This document shows, one piece after another, positions 15,955-23,440 of a DNA stretch of 28,399 nt. Every line of letters begins with the position of its first letter. The stretch's first letter is position 1. A model generated the notes under the pieces. That model was not told where the DNA came from. It did no database searches and saw only the letters and a list, made by a program, of their open reading frames with translations. The stretch comes from an uncultured Oscillibacter sp. (GTDB lineage: Bacteria; Bacillota; Clostridia; Oscillospirales; Oscillospiraceae). A program made the position numbers and the translations under genes. The stretch covers positions 1 to 28,399 of the forward strand of contig CAJUDV010000033.1 of assembly GCA_910585385.1 (NCBI GenBank), read 5' to 3'.

Positions 15955-16281
15955 ATGGAACTGACAAGCAAACAGCGGGCCCAGCTGCGGGGCCTGGCCA
16001 ACACCATCGACACCATCGTCCAGGTGGGCAAGGACGGCATCGGAGAAAATCTTGTCAAACAGGCCGGCGACGCTCTGGAGGCCCGGGAACTCATCAAAGG
16101 CCGGGTTTTGGAGAATAATATCGAATACGACGCCCGGACCGCCGCGGCGGAGCTGGCGAAGGCCACCCGCAGCGAGGTGGTGCAGGTCATCGGCAGCAAA
16201 TTTGTGCTGTACCGGGAGAGCCACTCCAAGCCCAGGGAGAAGCGCATCCAGCTGGTGAAGAGCAGGGCGAAAAAAGCCTGA
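15955..16281 (+). CDS. yhbY: YhbY-family ribosome assembly RNA-binding protein
   Basis: This 108-residue protein is a single CRM domain that associates with the precursor of the large ribosomal subunit. It begins LTSKQRAQLRGLAN, then shows VGKDGIGENLVKQ, the domain's GxxG-type loop, ARELIKGRVL and VVQVIGSKFVLYR. The ATG at 15955 is preceded by AAAGG; a codon at 15934 is in frame but adds residues outside the family. nadD follows 49 bases later, the usual Firmicutes neighbour. The upstream repeat element ends only about 40 bases before the start, so its promoter may lie within or just beyond that element. Confidence 0.95.
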   Translation: MELTSKQRAQLRGLANTIDTIVQVGKDGIGENLVKQAGDALEARELIKGRVLENNIEYDARTAAAELAKATRSEVVQVIGSKFVLYRESHSKPREKRIQLVKSRAKKA

Positions 16282-16330
16282 CCGCCAGGAGGCAGACACA
16301 ACGTCATTCCCAAGAAAAGGGGGTTCCTCT

Positions 16331-17521
16331 TTGAAGATCGGTATTTACGGCGGCACCTTCAACCCGCCCCATCTGGGCCACATCACCGCGGCCCGGGCGG
16401 TGTTTGAGCTGCTGAGACTGGATAGGCTGCTGGTGGTGCCCGACGGGCAGCCGCCTCACAAGGACCTGCCTCCCGGCAGTCCCACGCCGGAGCAGCGTCT
16501 GGCCCTCACCCGCCTGGCGGCGGACGAGACCGGCCTGGGGGACCGGGTGGAGGTGCTGGACATGGAGCTCCGCCGGGAGGGCCGGAGCTATACCGCCGAC
16601 ACGCTGACGCGCCTCCGGACCCTGTATCCGGAGGATGAGCTGTGGCTGCTGATGGGCGCGGATATGTTTTTGACCCTTCACCGCTGGCGCCAGCCGGAGA
16701 CCATCTTGTCTCTGGCGGGCATCGCCGCCTTCGGCCGCACGGAGGCGGACACGGAGGAGCTCTTCGCCGTCCAGCGGGACTACCTCTACAGGACCTACCC
16801 CCAGGCGCGGCTGTTTACCCTGACCGTCCCCGGCGTGGTGGATGTGTCCTCCACAGACCTGCGGGAGAAGCTGGCTCGGGGGGAGGGCGGCGGTCTGCTG
16901 GCCCCGGCGGTATACGGGCAGATATTGCGGGAGGGGCTCTACGGCACGGCGGCGGATCTGAGACACCTGCCCCTGAGCCAGCTGCGGCCCGTGGCCCTGA
17001 GCTATCTGAAGCGCCGCCGGGTGCCCCACGTGCTGGGCACGGAGCAGGAGGCCATCCGCCTGGCGGAGCGGTACGGAGCGGACGTAGAGAGGGCCCGCAG
17101 GGCCGCCCTGCTCCACGACTGCACCAAAAAGCTGGATATGGCCGAACAGCTGGCCCTGTGCCGTCAGTACGGCATTGACCTGGACGATTTGGAGCGGAAG
17201 GCCTTGAAGCTCCTCCACGCCAGAACCGGCGCGGCCATTGCCAGGGAGGTGTTCGGCGCGGACGATGAGATTTACGGCGCCATCCGTTGGCACACCACCG
17301 GCCACGCCGGCATGAGCCTTTTGGAGAAGATCATCTATCTCGCGGACTATATTGAGCCCAGCCGGGATTTCCCCGGGGTGGGGGAACTGCGGCGCGTGTG
17401 TTATGAGGACTTGGACAGGGGCCTGCTGATGGGCCTGGAGATGACCATTGAGGAAATGCGGGGTATGGGAAACCCGGTGCACCACGCCACCCTGGAGGCG
17501 CGGGATTTCTTGAAAGGATAG
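16331..17521 (+). CDS. nadD: fused nicotinate-nucleotide adenylyltransferase and HD hydrolase (NadD-YqeK)
   Basis: This 396-residue protein joins two enzymes that are separate neighbouring genes in Bacillus. Residues 1-200 are NadD, which makes nicotinate adenine dinucleotide from NaMN and ATP. It has GGTFNPPHLGHI (the HxGH nucleotide-transfer motif) and SSTDLREKL. Residues about 215-396 are a YqeK-type HD phosphohydrolase, with HVLGTEQEA, LLHDCTKKLD, HARTGAAIA and YIEPSRDFPGV. YqeK proteins hydrolyse diadenosine tetraphosphate. The start is TTG at 16331 with AAGGGGG 8 bases upstream, and no better ATG exists. The stop is followed after six bases by the LCP gene. No stop or frameshift separates the halves, so the fusion is real as read here. 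Confidence 0.95.
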   Translation: MKIGIYGGTFNPPHLGHITAARAVFELLRLDRLLVVPDGQPPHKDLPPGSPTPEQRLALTRLAADETGLGDRVEVLDMELRREGRSYTADTLTRLRTLYPEDELWLLMGADMFLTLHRWRQPETILSLAGIAAFGRTEADTEELFAVQRDYLYRTYPQARLFTLTVPGVVDVSSTDLREKLARGEGGGLLAPAVYGQILREGLYGTAADLRHLPLSQLRPVALSYLKRRRVPHVLGTEQEAIRLAERYGADVERARRAALLHDCTKKLDMAEQLALCRQYGIDLDDLERKALKLLHARTGAAIAREVFGADDEIYGAIRWHTTGHAGMSLLEKIIYLADYIEPSRDFPGVGELRRVCYEDLDRGLLMGLEMTIEEMRGMGNPVHHATLEARDFLKG

Positions 17522-17527
17522 AGACCA

Positions 17528-19222
17528 GTGGAAAGAGAACAGAGACAAACGGGTGGGAACCGTCTGGACAAGAAGCCTAAGAAGCCGAAAAAGCCCAGCC
17601 GGTTCACCAGGCAGCAGAAGATCATGATTGCCGTGGCGGTGGTGCTGGCGCTGGCGCTGGGGGGCGTGCTGGCGTGGCGGAGCGTCTTCGTCCGCCCGGA
17701 CCTGGACAACCGCCGGGGCGGCGCCATCATCAAAAAGGGCGACGACGGCAAGGATCAGGTGGAGGAGATCGACTACGGCGACGGCGTCCGCCCCCGGGCC
17801 GACGGGGAGCGCAAGAGCGAGGACTTCTACACCGTGCTGATCCTGGGCCGGGACACCGGCGGCGGCGGCAACACGGACACCATGCTGCTGGCCAGCTATG
17901 ACGTGACCAACCAGAGGGCCACCGTCATGTCCATCCCCCGGGACACCATGGTGAACGTCTCCTGGGACGTGAAGAAGATCAACTCTGTCTATAATTTCAA
18001 CGGCGGCGGAGACAAAGGTATTCAGGCCCTGTACAAAGAGATCTCCCAGCTGGTGGGCTTTGAGCCGGACTACCAGGTGGTGGTGGAGTGGGAGGCCGTG
18101 GGCAAGCTGGTGGACGCCATCGGCGGCGTGGACTTCGACAACCCCTACCCCATGGACTATCACGACCCCTATCAGGATCTGGTCATCGAGCAGGCCCCGG
18201 GCCTGCGGCACCTGACCGGTGACGACGCCATGCAGGTCATCCGCTGGCGGGGCAATGACAACGACAGCCCCTACGGCTACCACAAAAATAAGGGCGGCAT
18301 CGGCGACAGCGGCCGCATGGAGCTCCAACAGAACTTTTTGAAGGCGGTCATCAAGCAGATGCTGACCATCCAGAACGTGGGCAACATCAACAAGATTGCC
18401 AAGGTCTTTGACGAGTGCGTGGAGACGGACCTCGCTTTCCAGGAGATATTCTGGTTTGCCCAGAAGGCCATTTTGGGTGGCTTGAAGGTGGAGAACGTGG
18501 AGTTCCTCACCATGCCTTGGCGGGGAGCGGAGGTATATAGCCGCACCTATACCAAGAGTGAGGGAAAGTACACGGAGCTGGCCTACGTGCTCCCCATCGC
18601 CGGGCAGCTGCTGGACATTGTGAACAACAAGCTCAGTCCCTATGTAGAGGTTTTCACCCGCAGCGACCTGGACATCATGTCCGTCAACGCCGACGGCAGC
18701 CTCAGTTCCTCCACCGGCTATGTGGAGGACAAGATCGCGGCCCAGCCGCCGAACATCCCCTCCGACGAGCCGGAGAACGACTGGCCCCTGGACTTGAACG
18801 GAAACCCCTATGACCCGGAGACCGGCTTCCTCATCGACCCGGAGACCGGAGAGATCATGGAGGGCGTCCTGGCGGTGCCCCCGGTGGTGACGGACCCGAA
18901 TGACCCCGGCGCGGCCGATCCCAACAATCCCGGGGCTGTCGACCCCAACAGCCCCGGCGTCACAGACCCGGGGACTACGGGCCCCAGCGCCCCCGGTACG
19001 GCGAATCCGGGGGTGACGGACCCCGGCAATCCCGGCGCCTCGAATCCCGGAACGGCGGACCCGGGGGTTCTGGACCCCAACAGTCCTGGTGTCACGGACC
19101 CCGGGCCGACGGCCCCGCCGGACGCCGCCGTAACCGACCCCGGCGCCTCCGGTGAGCCTGTCCAGCCCACGGAGCCCCAGGACCCCGGCTTCATTATCAT
19201 CGATCCCGTCCCCGTGGAATAG
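17528..19222 (+). CDS. LytR-CpsA-Psr (LCP) family glycopolymer ligase with Pro/Gly/Asp-rich tail
   Basis: This 564-residue protein has a basic cytoplasmic start (KKPKKPKKPSRFTRQQK), one membrane helix (about 31-51) and an extracellular LCP domain (about 97-275) with LILGRDTGGGGNTDTM, MSIPRDTMVNV, KINSVYNFNGG and VDAIGGVDFD. LCP enzymes move teichoic acid or capsule polymers from undecaprenyl pyrophosphate to peptidoglycan. The Arg-containing GRMELQQNFL corresponds to the conserved RQQ region. After a further domain comes a tail (about 455-555) of imperfect repeats such as DPNSPGVTDPG, probably a wall-spanning spacer. The start is GTG with AAAGGA 8 bases upstream. Being between nadD and rsfS is typical in Firmicutes. 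It may attach the glycans made by the genes at the window start, but that is inference. Confidence 0.93.
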   Translation: MEREQRQTGGNRLDKKPKKPKKPSRFTRQQKIMIAVAVVLALALGGVLAWRSVFVRPDLDNRRGGAIIKKGDDGKDQVEEIDYGDGVRPRADGERKSEDFYTVLILGRDTGGGGNTDTMLLASYDVTNQRATVMSIPRDTMVNVSWDVKKINSVYNFNGGGDKGIQALYKEISQLVGFEPDYQVVVEWEAVGKLVDAIGGVDFDNPYPMDYHDPYQDLVIEQAPGLRHLTGDDAMQVIRWRGNDNDSPYGYHKNKGGIGDSGRMELQQNFLKAVIKQMLTIQNVGNINKIAKVFDECVETDLAFQEIFWFAQKAILGGLKVENVEFLTMPWRGAEVYSRTYTKSEGKYTELAYVLPIAGQLLDIVNNKLSPYVEVFTRSDLDIMSVNADGSLSSSTGYVEDKIAAQPPNIPSDEPENDWPLDLNGNPYDPETGFLIDPETGEIMEGVLAVPPVVTDPNDPGAADPNNPGAVDPNSPGVTDPGTTGPSAPGTANPGVTDPGNPGASNPGTADPGVLDPNSPGVTDPGPTAPPDAAVTDPGASGEPVQPTEPQDPGFIIIDPVPVE

Positions 19223-19258
19223 GATTTTAAATCAAAACAGAAAGAGAGGAACGCGCCC

Positions 19259-19621
19259 ATGACACCCAAGGAACTGGCGATCATCGCGGCAAAAGCCCTG
19301 GACGAGAAGAAGGGCAAGGAGATCTCCGCTATCGAGATCACGGACCTCACCACCCTGGCGGACTACTTCGTCATTGCCACCGGCACCTCCAACACCCAGA
19401 TCAACGCCCTGTGCGGCGCCGTGGAGAAGGCGCTGAAGGAGGAGGCCGGAGAGGCCCCCCTCCACCGGGAGGGCCACCGGGACGGCACCTGGGTGCTGCT
19501 GGACTACGGCTGTCTGGCGGTTCACGTCTTCTCCCAGGAGGCCCGGGAGTTCTACGACCTGGAGCGACTGTGGCAGGACGGCAAGCCCCTGGACCTCAGC
19601 GGCGTACTCACAAGAGATTGA
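19259..19621 (+). CDS. rsfS: ribosome silencing factor RsfS
   Basis: This 120-residue Iojap-family protein binds ribosomal protein L14 and blocks subunit joining when nutrients are scarce. The diagnostic run is ITDLTTLADYFVIATGTSN followed by the late block GTWVLLDYGCLAVHVFSQEAREFYDLERLW. GAGAGGAA precedes the ATG. It is the last gene of the yhbY-nadD/yqeK-LCP-rsfS group, and a strong hairpin follows directly. Confidence 0.97.
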   Translation: MTPKELAIIAAKALDEKKGKEISAIEITDLTTLADYFVIATGTSNTQINALCGAVEKALKEEAGEAPLHREGHRDGTWVLLDYGCLAVHVFSQEAREFYDLERLWQDGKPLDLSGVLTRD

Positions 19622-19657
19622 AGCAAGGCGGGCCGGCAAAAGCCGGCCCGCCTTGCT
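19622..19657 (+). terminator. 16-bp perfect hairpin after rsfS
   Basis: A 16-base perfect stem (19622-19637 with 19642-19657) and AAAA loop begin immediately after the rsfS stop and are followed by GTTAAAGTTTTTG. The stem strength makes termination very likely even though the T-run is delayed. Confidence 0.8.
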
Positions 19658-19660
19658 GTT

Positions 19661-19929
19661 AAAGTTTTTGCTCAAGCTTTTTTCAAAAAGCTTGCGGGGT
19701 GCAGGGGTGGAACCCCTGCGCTGCCGCGCCGCCGGTGGATGGCGCTATTTCCGCGGCCTTCCACGGGGTGCTTGCGTGAGCTGGTTTTCTATTAGGGGCA
19801 ACGGCGGGACGCTTCGCTGCCGCCGATCCCTTGCGGGAGTGCTGCCAGCCGCGCTTTGCGCGGCGTCCGCGGGGGCTTTGCCCCCACTCCCCCCACAAGC
19901 TTTTTGAAAAAAGCTTGACCAAAAACTTT
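19661..19929. mobile_element. MITE-like element with long terminal inverted repeats (copy B)
   Basis: The arms 19661-19720 and 19870-19929 are inverted repeats. The outer 34 bases of each match at all but one position (AAAGTTTTTG, then TCAAGCTTTTTTCAAAAAG), and similarity fades inward. Within each arm there is a CAAGCTTT/AAAGCTTG hairpin and a GGGG/CCCC hairpin. Length (269 bp) and the GCGGGGTGCAGGGG segment match the element at 15648-15913. No coding frame is convincing, so transposition would need a transposase elsewhere. Confidence 0.75.
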
Positions 19930-19968
19930 TGACTTGCCTTTTCCATGCCGCCATGCTATGCTTTCAGC

Positions 19969-20484
19969 ATGGAACCGTATGAATTGATCCGCTCCCGCCG
20001 GAAAACCCTGGCGCTGGAGATCACAAAGGACTGCCGGGTGGTGGTGCGGGCCCCCCTGCGCATGTCGGAAAAGCGGATTCAGGCCTTTGTGGAGAGCCAC
20101 GGGGACTGGATCACCCGCCACCTGGAGCGCCGGCGTGAACGGGCCGCCTCCCTGCCCCCGCCCCCCACGGAGGAGGAGATCGAGGCCCTCAAGGCCCGGG
20201 CCCGGGCGGAGCTGCCGCCGAAAATCACCTTTTGGAGCGGGAAAATGGGCGTGGTCCCCACCGGATTTCGGGTCACCACGGCGAAGAAGCGGTACGGCAG
20301 CTGCAGCGCCAAGAACAGCCTGTGCTTCTCCTGCTTCTTGATGCGCTGTCCCCCGGAGGCCGTGGAGCTGGTGGTGGTCCACGAGCTGTGCCACATCCGG
20401 GAGAAGAACCACGGCCCCCGGTTTTACGCGCTGCTTGCCCAGTATCTCCCCGATTACCGGGAGCGGAAAAAACTCTTGCAATGA
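19969..20484 (+). CDS. YgjP-like zinc metallopeptidase (M48/DUF45-like)
   Basis: This 171-residue protein contains the zinc site HELCHIREKNHGPRFYALL, in which HExxH holds the catalytic Glu and two zinc ligands and a later His is the third. The YGSCSAKNSLCF motif is typical of the YgjP/SprT-like group. The N-terminus (YELIRSRRKTLALEI) matches that family. No ribosome binding site is obvious at either possible start. The ATG at 19969 gives the family N-terminus; the ATG at 19945 adds eight residues. It starts 40 bases after the repeat element and ends 13 bases before the next gene, likely one transcript. Its physiological substrate is unknown. Confidence 0.88.
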   Translation: MEPYELIRSRRKTLALEITKDCRVVVRAPLRMSEKRIQAFVESHGDWITRHLERRRERAASLPPPPTEEEIEALKARARAELPPKITFWSGKMGVVPTGFRVTTAKKRYGSCSAKNSLCFSCFLMRCPPEAVELVVVHELCHIREKNHGPRFYALLAQYLPDYRERKKLLQ

Positions 20485-20497
20485 AGGAGACACGCCC

Positions 20498-21205
20498 ATG
20501 GAACCGCTGAATCTGTACCGTCTGCTGGAGAGCAACCCCTATCCTGGCCGGGGCATTGTCCTGGGCCGCAGCGCCGACAACCGCTTTGCCGTGGCGGCCT
20601 ATTTCATCATGGGCCGCAGCGAGAACTCCCGGAACCGGATTTTTGTCCCCACGGAGGACGGCATCTGCACCCAGGCCCACGATCCCTCCAAAATGACGGA
20701 CCCCAGTCTAATTATCTACCACCCCGTCCGCCAGGCGGGTCGGGAACTGGTGGTCACCAACGGCGACCAGACCGACACCGTCCGGGATTACCTCCTAGCG
20801 GGCAAGACCTTTGCCCAGGCCCTGCACACCCGGGAATTTGAGCCGGATGCCCCCAATTACACCCCCCGTGTCTCCGGCCTGCTGAGCCCTGACGGCAGCT
20901 TTCAGCTGTCCATTCTCAAGAGCGCCGACGGCGACCCGGGCTGCTGCTGCCGGTACTTCTATCACTACGACCGGCCCCTGCCCGGAGAGGGACGCTTCAT
21001 CCACACCTATATGGGGGACGGCGATCCCCTGCCCTCCTTCCAGGGGGAGCCGGAGCGGGTGATTCTGGATGCCCCTGGGGCGGAGGAACTGGCGGACCGG
21101 ATGTGGGCCGCTCTCAACGGGGAGAACAAGGTCTCCCTCTTCGTGCGGTACGCCGCTCTGGCGGACGGGATCTGTCAGGACGTGATCCGCAACAAACACG
21201 TGTGA
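20498..21205 (+). CDS. PurO-like IMP cyclohydrolase family protein
   Basis: This 235-residue protein shows ESNPYPGRGIVLG and AYFIMGRSENSRNRIF near its N-terminus and GLLSPDGSFQLSILKS in the middle, matching the IMP cyclohydrolase-like family (PF07826). The archaeal PurO closes the last ring in purine synthesis, turning FAICAR into IMP. In Clostridia these proteins stand in for, or add to, the PurH cyclohydrolase domain. The ATG at 20498 has GAAGGAGA ahead; an earlier in-frame start lies inside the preceding gene. A strong hairpin follows. The assignment is by motif only. Confidence 0.85.
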   Translation: MEPLNLYRLLESNPYPGRGIVLGRSADNRFAVAAYFIMGRSENSRNRIFVPTEDGICTQAHDPSKMTDPSLIIYHPVRQAGRELVVTNGDQTDTVRDYLLAGKTFAQALHTREFEPDAPNYTPRVSGLLSPDGSFQLSILKSADGDPGCCCRYFYHYDRPLPGEGRFIHTYMGDGDPLPSFQGEPERVILDAPGAEELADRMWAALNGENKVSLFVRYAALADGICQDVIRNKHV

Positions 21206-21211
21206 TAAAAA

Positions 21212-21244
21212 AACGGCGCCCGGCCTTTAAGGCCGGGCGCCGTT
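21212..21244. terminator. bidirectional terminator between convergent genes
   Basis: A 16-base perfect stem (AACGGCGCCCGGCC in its outer part) with a one-base centre sits between the IMP cyclohydrolase-like gene (+) and the zinc-ribbon gene (-). Upstream AAAAAAA gives a U-run for the minus-strand transcript, and TT follows on plus. Confidence 0.88.
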
Positions 21245-21257
21245 CTATGTATCTGGG

Positions 21258-21632
21258 TTATTCCATGGGCGCGCCGCAGTGGGGGCAGAACTTGCTGTCG
21301 CTGACGGCGCCGCAGATGGGGCATGCCTTCTCGCCCGCGGGGGCTCCGGCGGCGGGCTCCTCCCGGACGGGCTTGCTGGCCTCCAGCTCCGCGATCTTCG
21401 CCTTGGAGGCGTTCACGGCCTCCACCAGGTCCCGGACCGCGTCGGGGATCTCGCCCTCGTACTCGCTGACAAACCACTCGCCGATGGTGCGGTAGTTCTT
21501 GTCCATCTCCCGCTGCTCCCCGGCAATGGCCACGTTGACCTTGGCCAGTTCCGCGGCGTCCTTCGCCTTGTCCGCCGCCACGGCGGCCATGTCCTTCGCC
21601 TTTCTGGTCAGCTCGTCAAAAGAAATTGCCAT
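21258..21632 (-). CDS. coiled-coil protein with C-terminal zinc ribbon
   Basis: The 124-residue protein has a helical, Ala/Lys/Glu-rich N-terminal two-thirds (about 1-85, likely coiled coil), a Pro/Ala linker, and a zinc ribbon CPICGAVSDSKFCPHCGAPME at the C-terminus. Such proteins are common in Clostridia and mostly unstudied. The ATG is preceded by GAAAGGGG on the minus strand, and a good promoter lies upstream. There is no membrane helix, so it is probably cytoplasmic. Function unknown. Confidence 0.85.
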   Translation of the reverse strand: MAISFDELTRKAKDMAAVAADKAKDAAELAKVNVAIAGEQREMDKNYRTIGEWFVSEYEGEIPDAVRDLVEAVNASKAKIAELEASKPVREEPAAGAPAGEKACPICGAVSDSKFCPHCGAPME

Positions 21633-21687
21633 ATTTTAAAAACCCCTTTCAGTAATAATCGGCCTCGCGCTTCCTTGTGATACGCTC

Positions 21688-21716
21688 AGTATACTCCTTT
21701 CCTTCGTCAAAAGCAA
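21688..21716 (-). promoter_or_regulatory. promoter for the reverse-strand zinc-ribbon gene
   Basis: On the minus strand TTGCTT (complement of 21711-21716), 17 bases and TATACT (complement of 21688-21693) form a plausible sigma-A promoter about 55 bases ahead of the start codon. Confidence 0.65.
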
Positions 21717-21810
21717 CAGAATTTGAGTTTATTTACAGTTCGTTTTCATCCTGTTCACAAGGTTCTTTCCGGAAAACGGAAAATCCGGACTGGCGCTTTT
21801 CCCGCGAATA

Positions 21811-21819
21811 TGGTATGAT
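21811..21819 (+). promoter_or_regulatory. extended -10 promoter for the alpha/beta hydrolase gene
   Basis: TGGTATGAT (21811-21819) is an extended -10 element with no good -35 box. It lies about 37 bases before the ATG and about 20 before AGGAGGT, and points away from the divergent zinc-ribbon gene. Confidence 0.6.
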
Positions 21820-21856
21820 CTAAAGGAGAATTTGATGTACAGGAGGTGCTGTCTAA

Positions 21857-22813
21857 ATGACGCGGAATGAGTTTACCTTCCCCTCCGCCGACGGAAAGAC
21901 CGGTATTCACGCGGTGGAGTGGCTGCCGGAGGGCCATCCCAGGGCGGTGCTGCAGGTCTCCCACGGCGTGGCGGAGTACGTTCTGCGGTACGAGCCCCTG
22001 GCGGAGTACTTCACGGCCCGGGGCTTTGCCGTGGCGGGTCACGACCACCTGGGGCACGGCGGCTCCGTGGCCCCCGGCGGGGCGAGGCTGTACTTCGGCC
22101 CCAAGGGCAGTTGGAACTGGGTGGTGGACGATCTCTACACCCGCTATAACCTGCTGAAAAAACAGTTTCCGGATATTCCCCTCTTCCTGCTGGGCCACTC
22201 CATGGGCTCCTTCCTGGCCCGGACGTACCTGATCCGCTATCCGGGTACCGTGGACGGGGCGGTCATTATGGGTACCGGGCAGATGTCCCCCGCCCTGGTG
22301 GCCGCCGGCAGGGCCGTGGCCGCCCTGGAGCGCCGGCGGGTGGGGGAGGACCAGGCCTCCCCCGCGGTGGACAGGCTGGCCTTCGGGGCCTACAACAAGC
22401 AGTTTGCCCCCAACCGCACCGGCTTTGACTGGCTGTCTCTGAATCCGGAGAACGTGGACCGCTACATCGCGGACCCCCTCTGCGGCGGCAGCGCCTCCAT
22501 CGGCCTCTTCCGGGAGATGCTGGGGGGCCTGCGCTTCATCGCAAAGCCCGGGAATCTGAAAAAGATGAACGCCAACACCCCCGTCCTCTTCCTCTCCGGG
22601 GCCATGGACCCTGTGGGGGAGTGCGGAAAGGGCGTCCAGCGGGCATACCGGAGCTTTTTGAAGGCCGGAGCCCGGGATGTGTCTATCCAGCTCTACCCGG
22701 AGCTGCGCCACGAGATCTTAAACGAGGCCTGCCGGGAGGATGTCTGCCATGACCTGTACCTGTGGCTGACGGAGAAAGCGGGTCTGCCCCGGGAGGAACC
22801 CGTACAGGTCTAA
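21857..22813 (+). CDS. alpha/beta hydrolase, monoacylglycerol-lipase-like
   Basis: This 318-residue protein has the serine hydrolase triad: the nucleophile elbow GHSMGS (Ser115), Asp251 in SGAMDPVGE and His285 in ELRHEIL. HGVAEYVLRYEPLAEYF and GHDHLGHGGS are typical of lysophospholipase or monoacylglycerol lipase (Hydrolase_4) proteins. There is no signal peptide, so it probably acts inside the cell on lipid esters. AGGAGGT is 9 bases before the ATG. Its stop codon shares bases with that of the converging gene. The exact substrate is unknown. Confidence 0.9.
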   Translation: MTRNEFTFPSADGKTGIHAVEWLPEGHPRAVLQVSHGVAEYVLRYEPLAEYFTARGFAVAGHDHLGHGGSVAPGGARLYFGPKGSWNWVVDDLYTRYNLLKKQFPDIPLFLLGHSMGSFLARTYLIRYPGTVDGAVIMGTGQMSPALVAAGRAVAALERRRVGEDQASPAVDRLAFGAYNKQFAPNRTGFDWLSLNPENVDRYIADPLCGGSASIGLFREMLGGLRFIAKPGNLKKMNANTPVLFLSGAMDPVGECGKGVQRAYRSFLKAGARDVSIQLYPELRHEILNEACREDVCHDLYLWLTEKAGLPREEPVQV

Positions 22814-23337
22814 ATGCTCCAGCCGGTGACCCGGAGTTCCTCCACGTCGTGGGTTACCCACAAAAACCGGGCGGAGCACACCGCGTCCACGGAGAACAGC
22901 AGCAAAAAGGCGAAGGTCCCCCAGGCCGGAATGGCCGCCGCCAGAGCGGCTGCCAGGGGGTGGACGTACCAGACGGTCAGGGCCGCCAGCACGCCCCAGG
23001 CCAGGGTGAAGGGCAGGCAGACCCGGCCTCCCACGCTGCCGGGCAGATGGGAGTAGTCCCAGAACTCCACGCCCAGAAAGGTCTCATAGACCCAGTGGAC
23101 GGCGTACTCCACCGCTGTGGCCGCGGCCGCGCCGGCGGGAATGAGCCAGAGACTCTGCCGCCAGGACTCCGGCAGGGCCAGCACCGCCAGCATCCCCAGC
23201 CCGTACACCGGGCACAGGGGCAGCAGCAAGAAGCACTTGCGCTCCCGGCGCTCCGCCCGGGTCAGCGCCGCGAAGGCCCGCTCCAGCAGGTACCCTCCAA
23301 AGCTGTACATCCAAAAAAACCAGAGTAAATCTGTCAT
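22810..23337 (-). CDS. putative ABC transporter permease / CmpB-type membrane protein
   Basis: The 175-residue protein has about five membrane helices and the family's motifs: an N-terminal LLWFFWMYSFGGYLLE, CPVYGLGMLAV, and a late EFWDYSHLPGSVGGRVCL. This pattern is that of PF06541, annotated as putative ABC transporter permease in Firmicutes, whose real function is unsettled. The ATG at 23337 has GGAGG and GAGGA upstream. Its stop (TAG, complement of 22810-22812) overlaps the TAA of the hydrolase, so the genes converge with shared bases. A divergent DNA glycosylase gene starts about 100 bases away. Confidence 0.85.
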   Translation of the reverse strand: MTDLLWFFWMYSFGGYLLERAFAALTRAERRERKCFLLLPLCPVYGLGMLAVLALPESWRQSLWLIPAGAAAATAVEYAVHWVYETFLGVEFWDYSHLPGSVGGRVCLPFTLAWGVLAALTVWYVHPLAAALAAAIPAWGTFAFLLLFSVDAVCSARFLWVTHDVEELRVTGWSI

Positions 23338-23440
23338 ATCCTCAACCTCCAGCATCCATTGTGTCCCTGGGGCTGCTGGAATATCCCGGTTTTCCGCTGG
23401 CAGATTTTTCACAGTATACGAAAGAAAAGAGGTCATTGAT

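Noticed and set aside
16304..18328. A 674-codon reverse-strand frame across nadD-yqeK and the LCP gene
   Set aside because: It is low-complexity antisense translation spanning two clear genes.
18880..19170. Short direct repeats that could be taken for a CRISPR array
   Set aside because: They are in frame, irregular in spacing and encode the Pro/Gly/Asp tail of the LCP protein.
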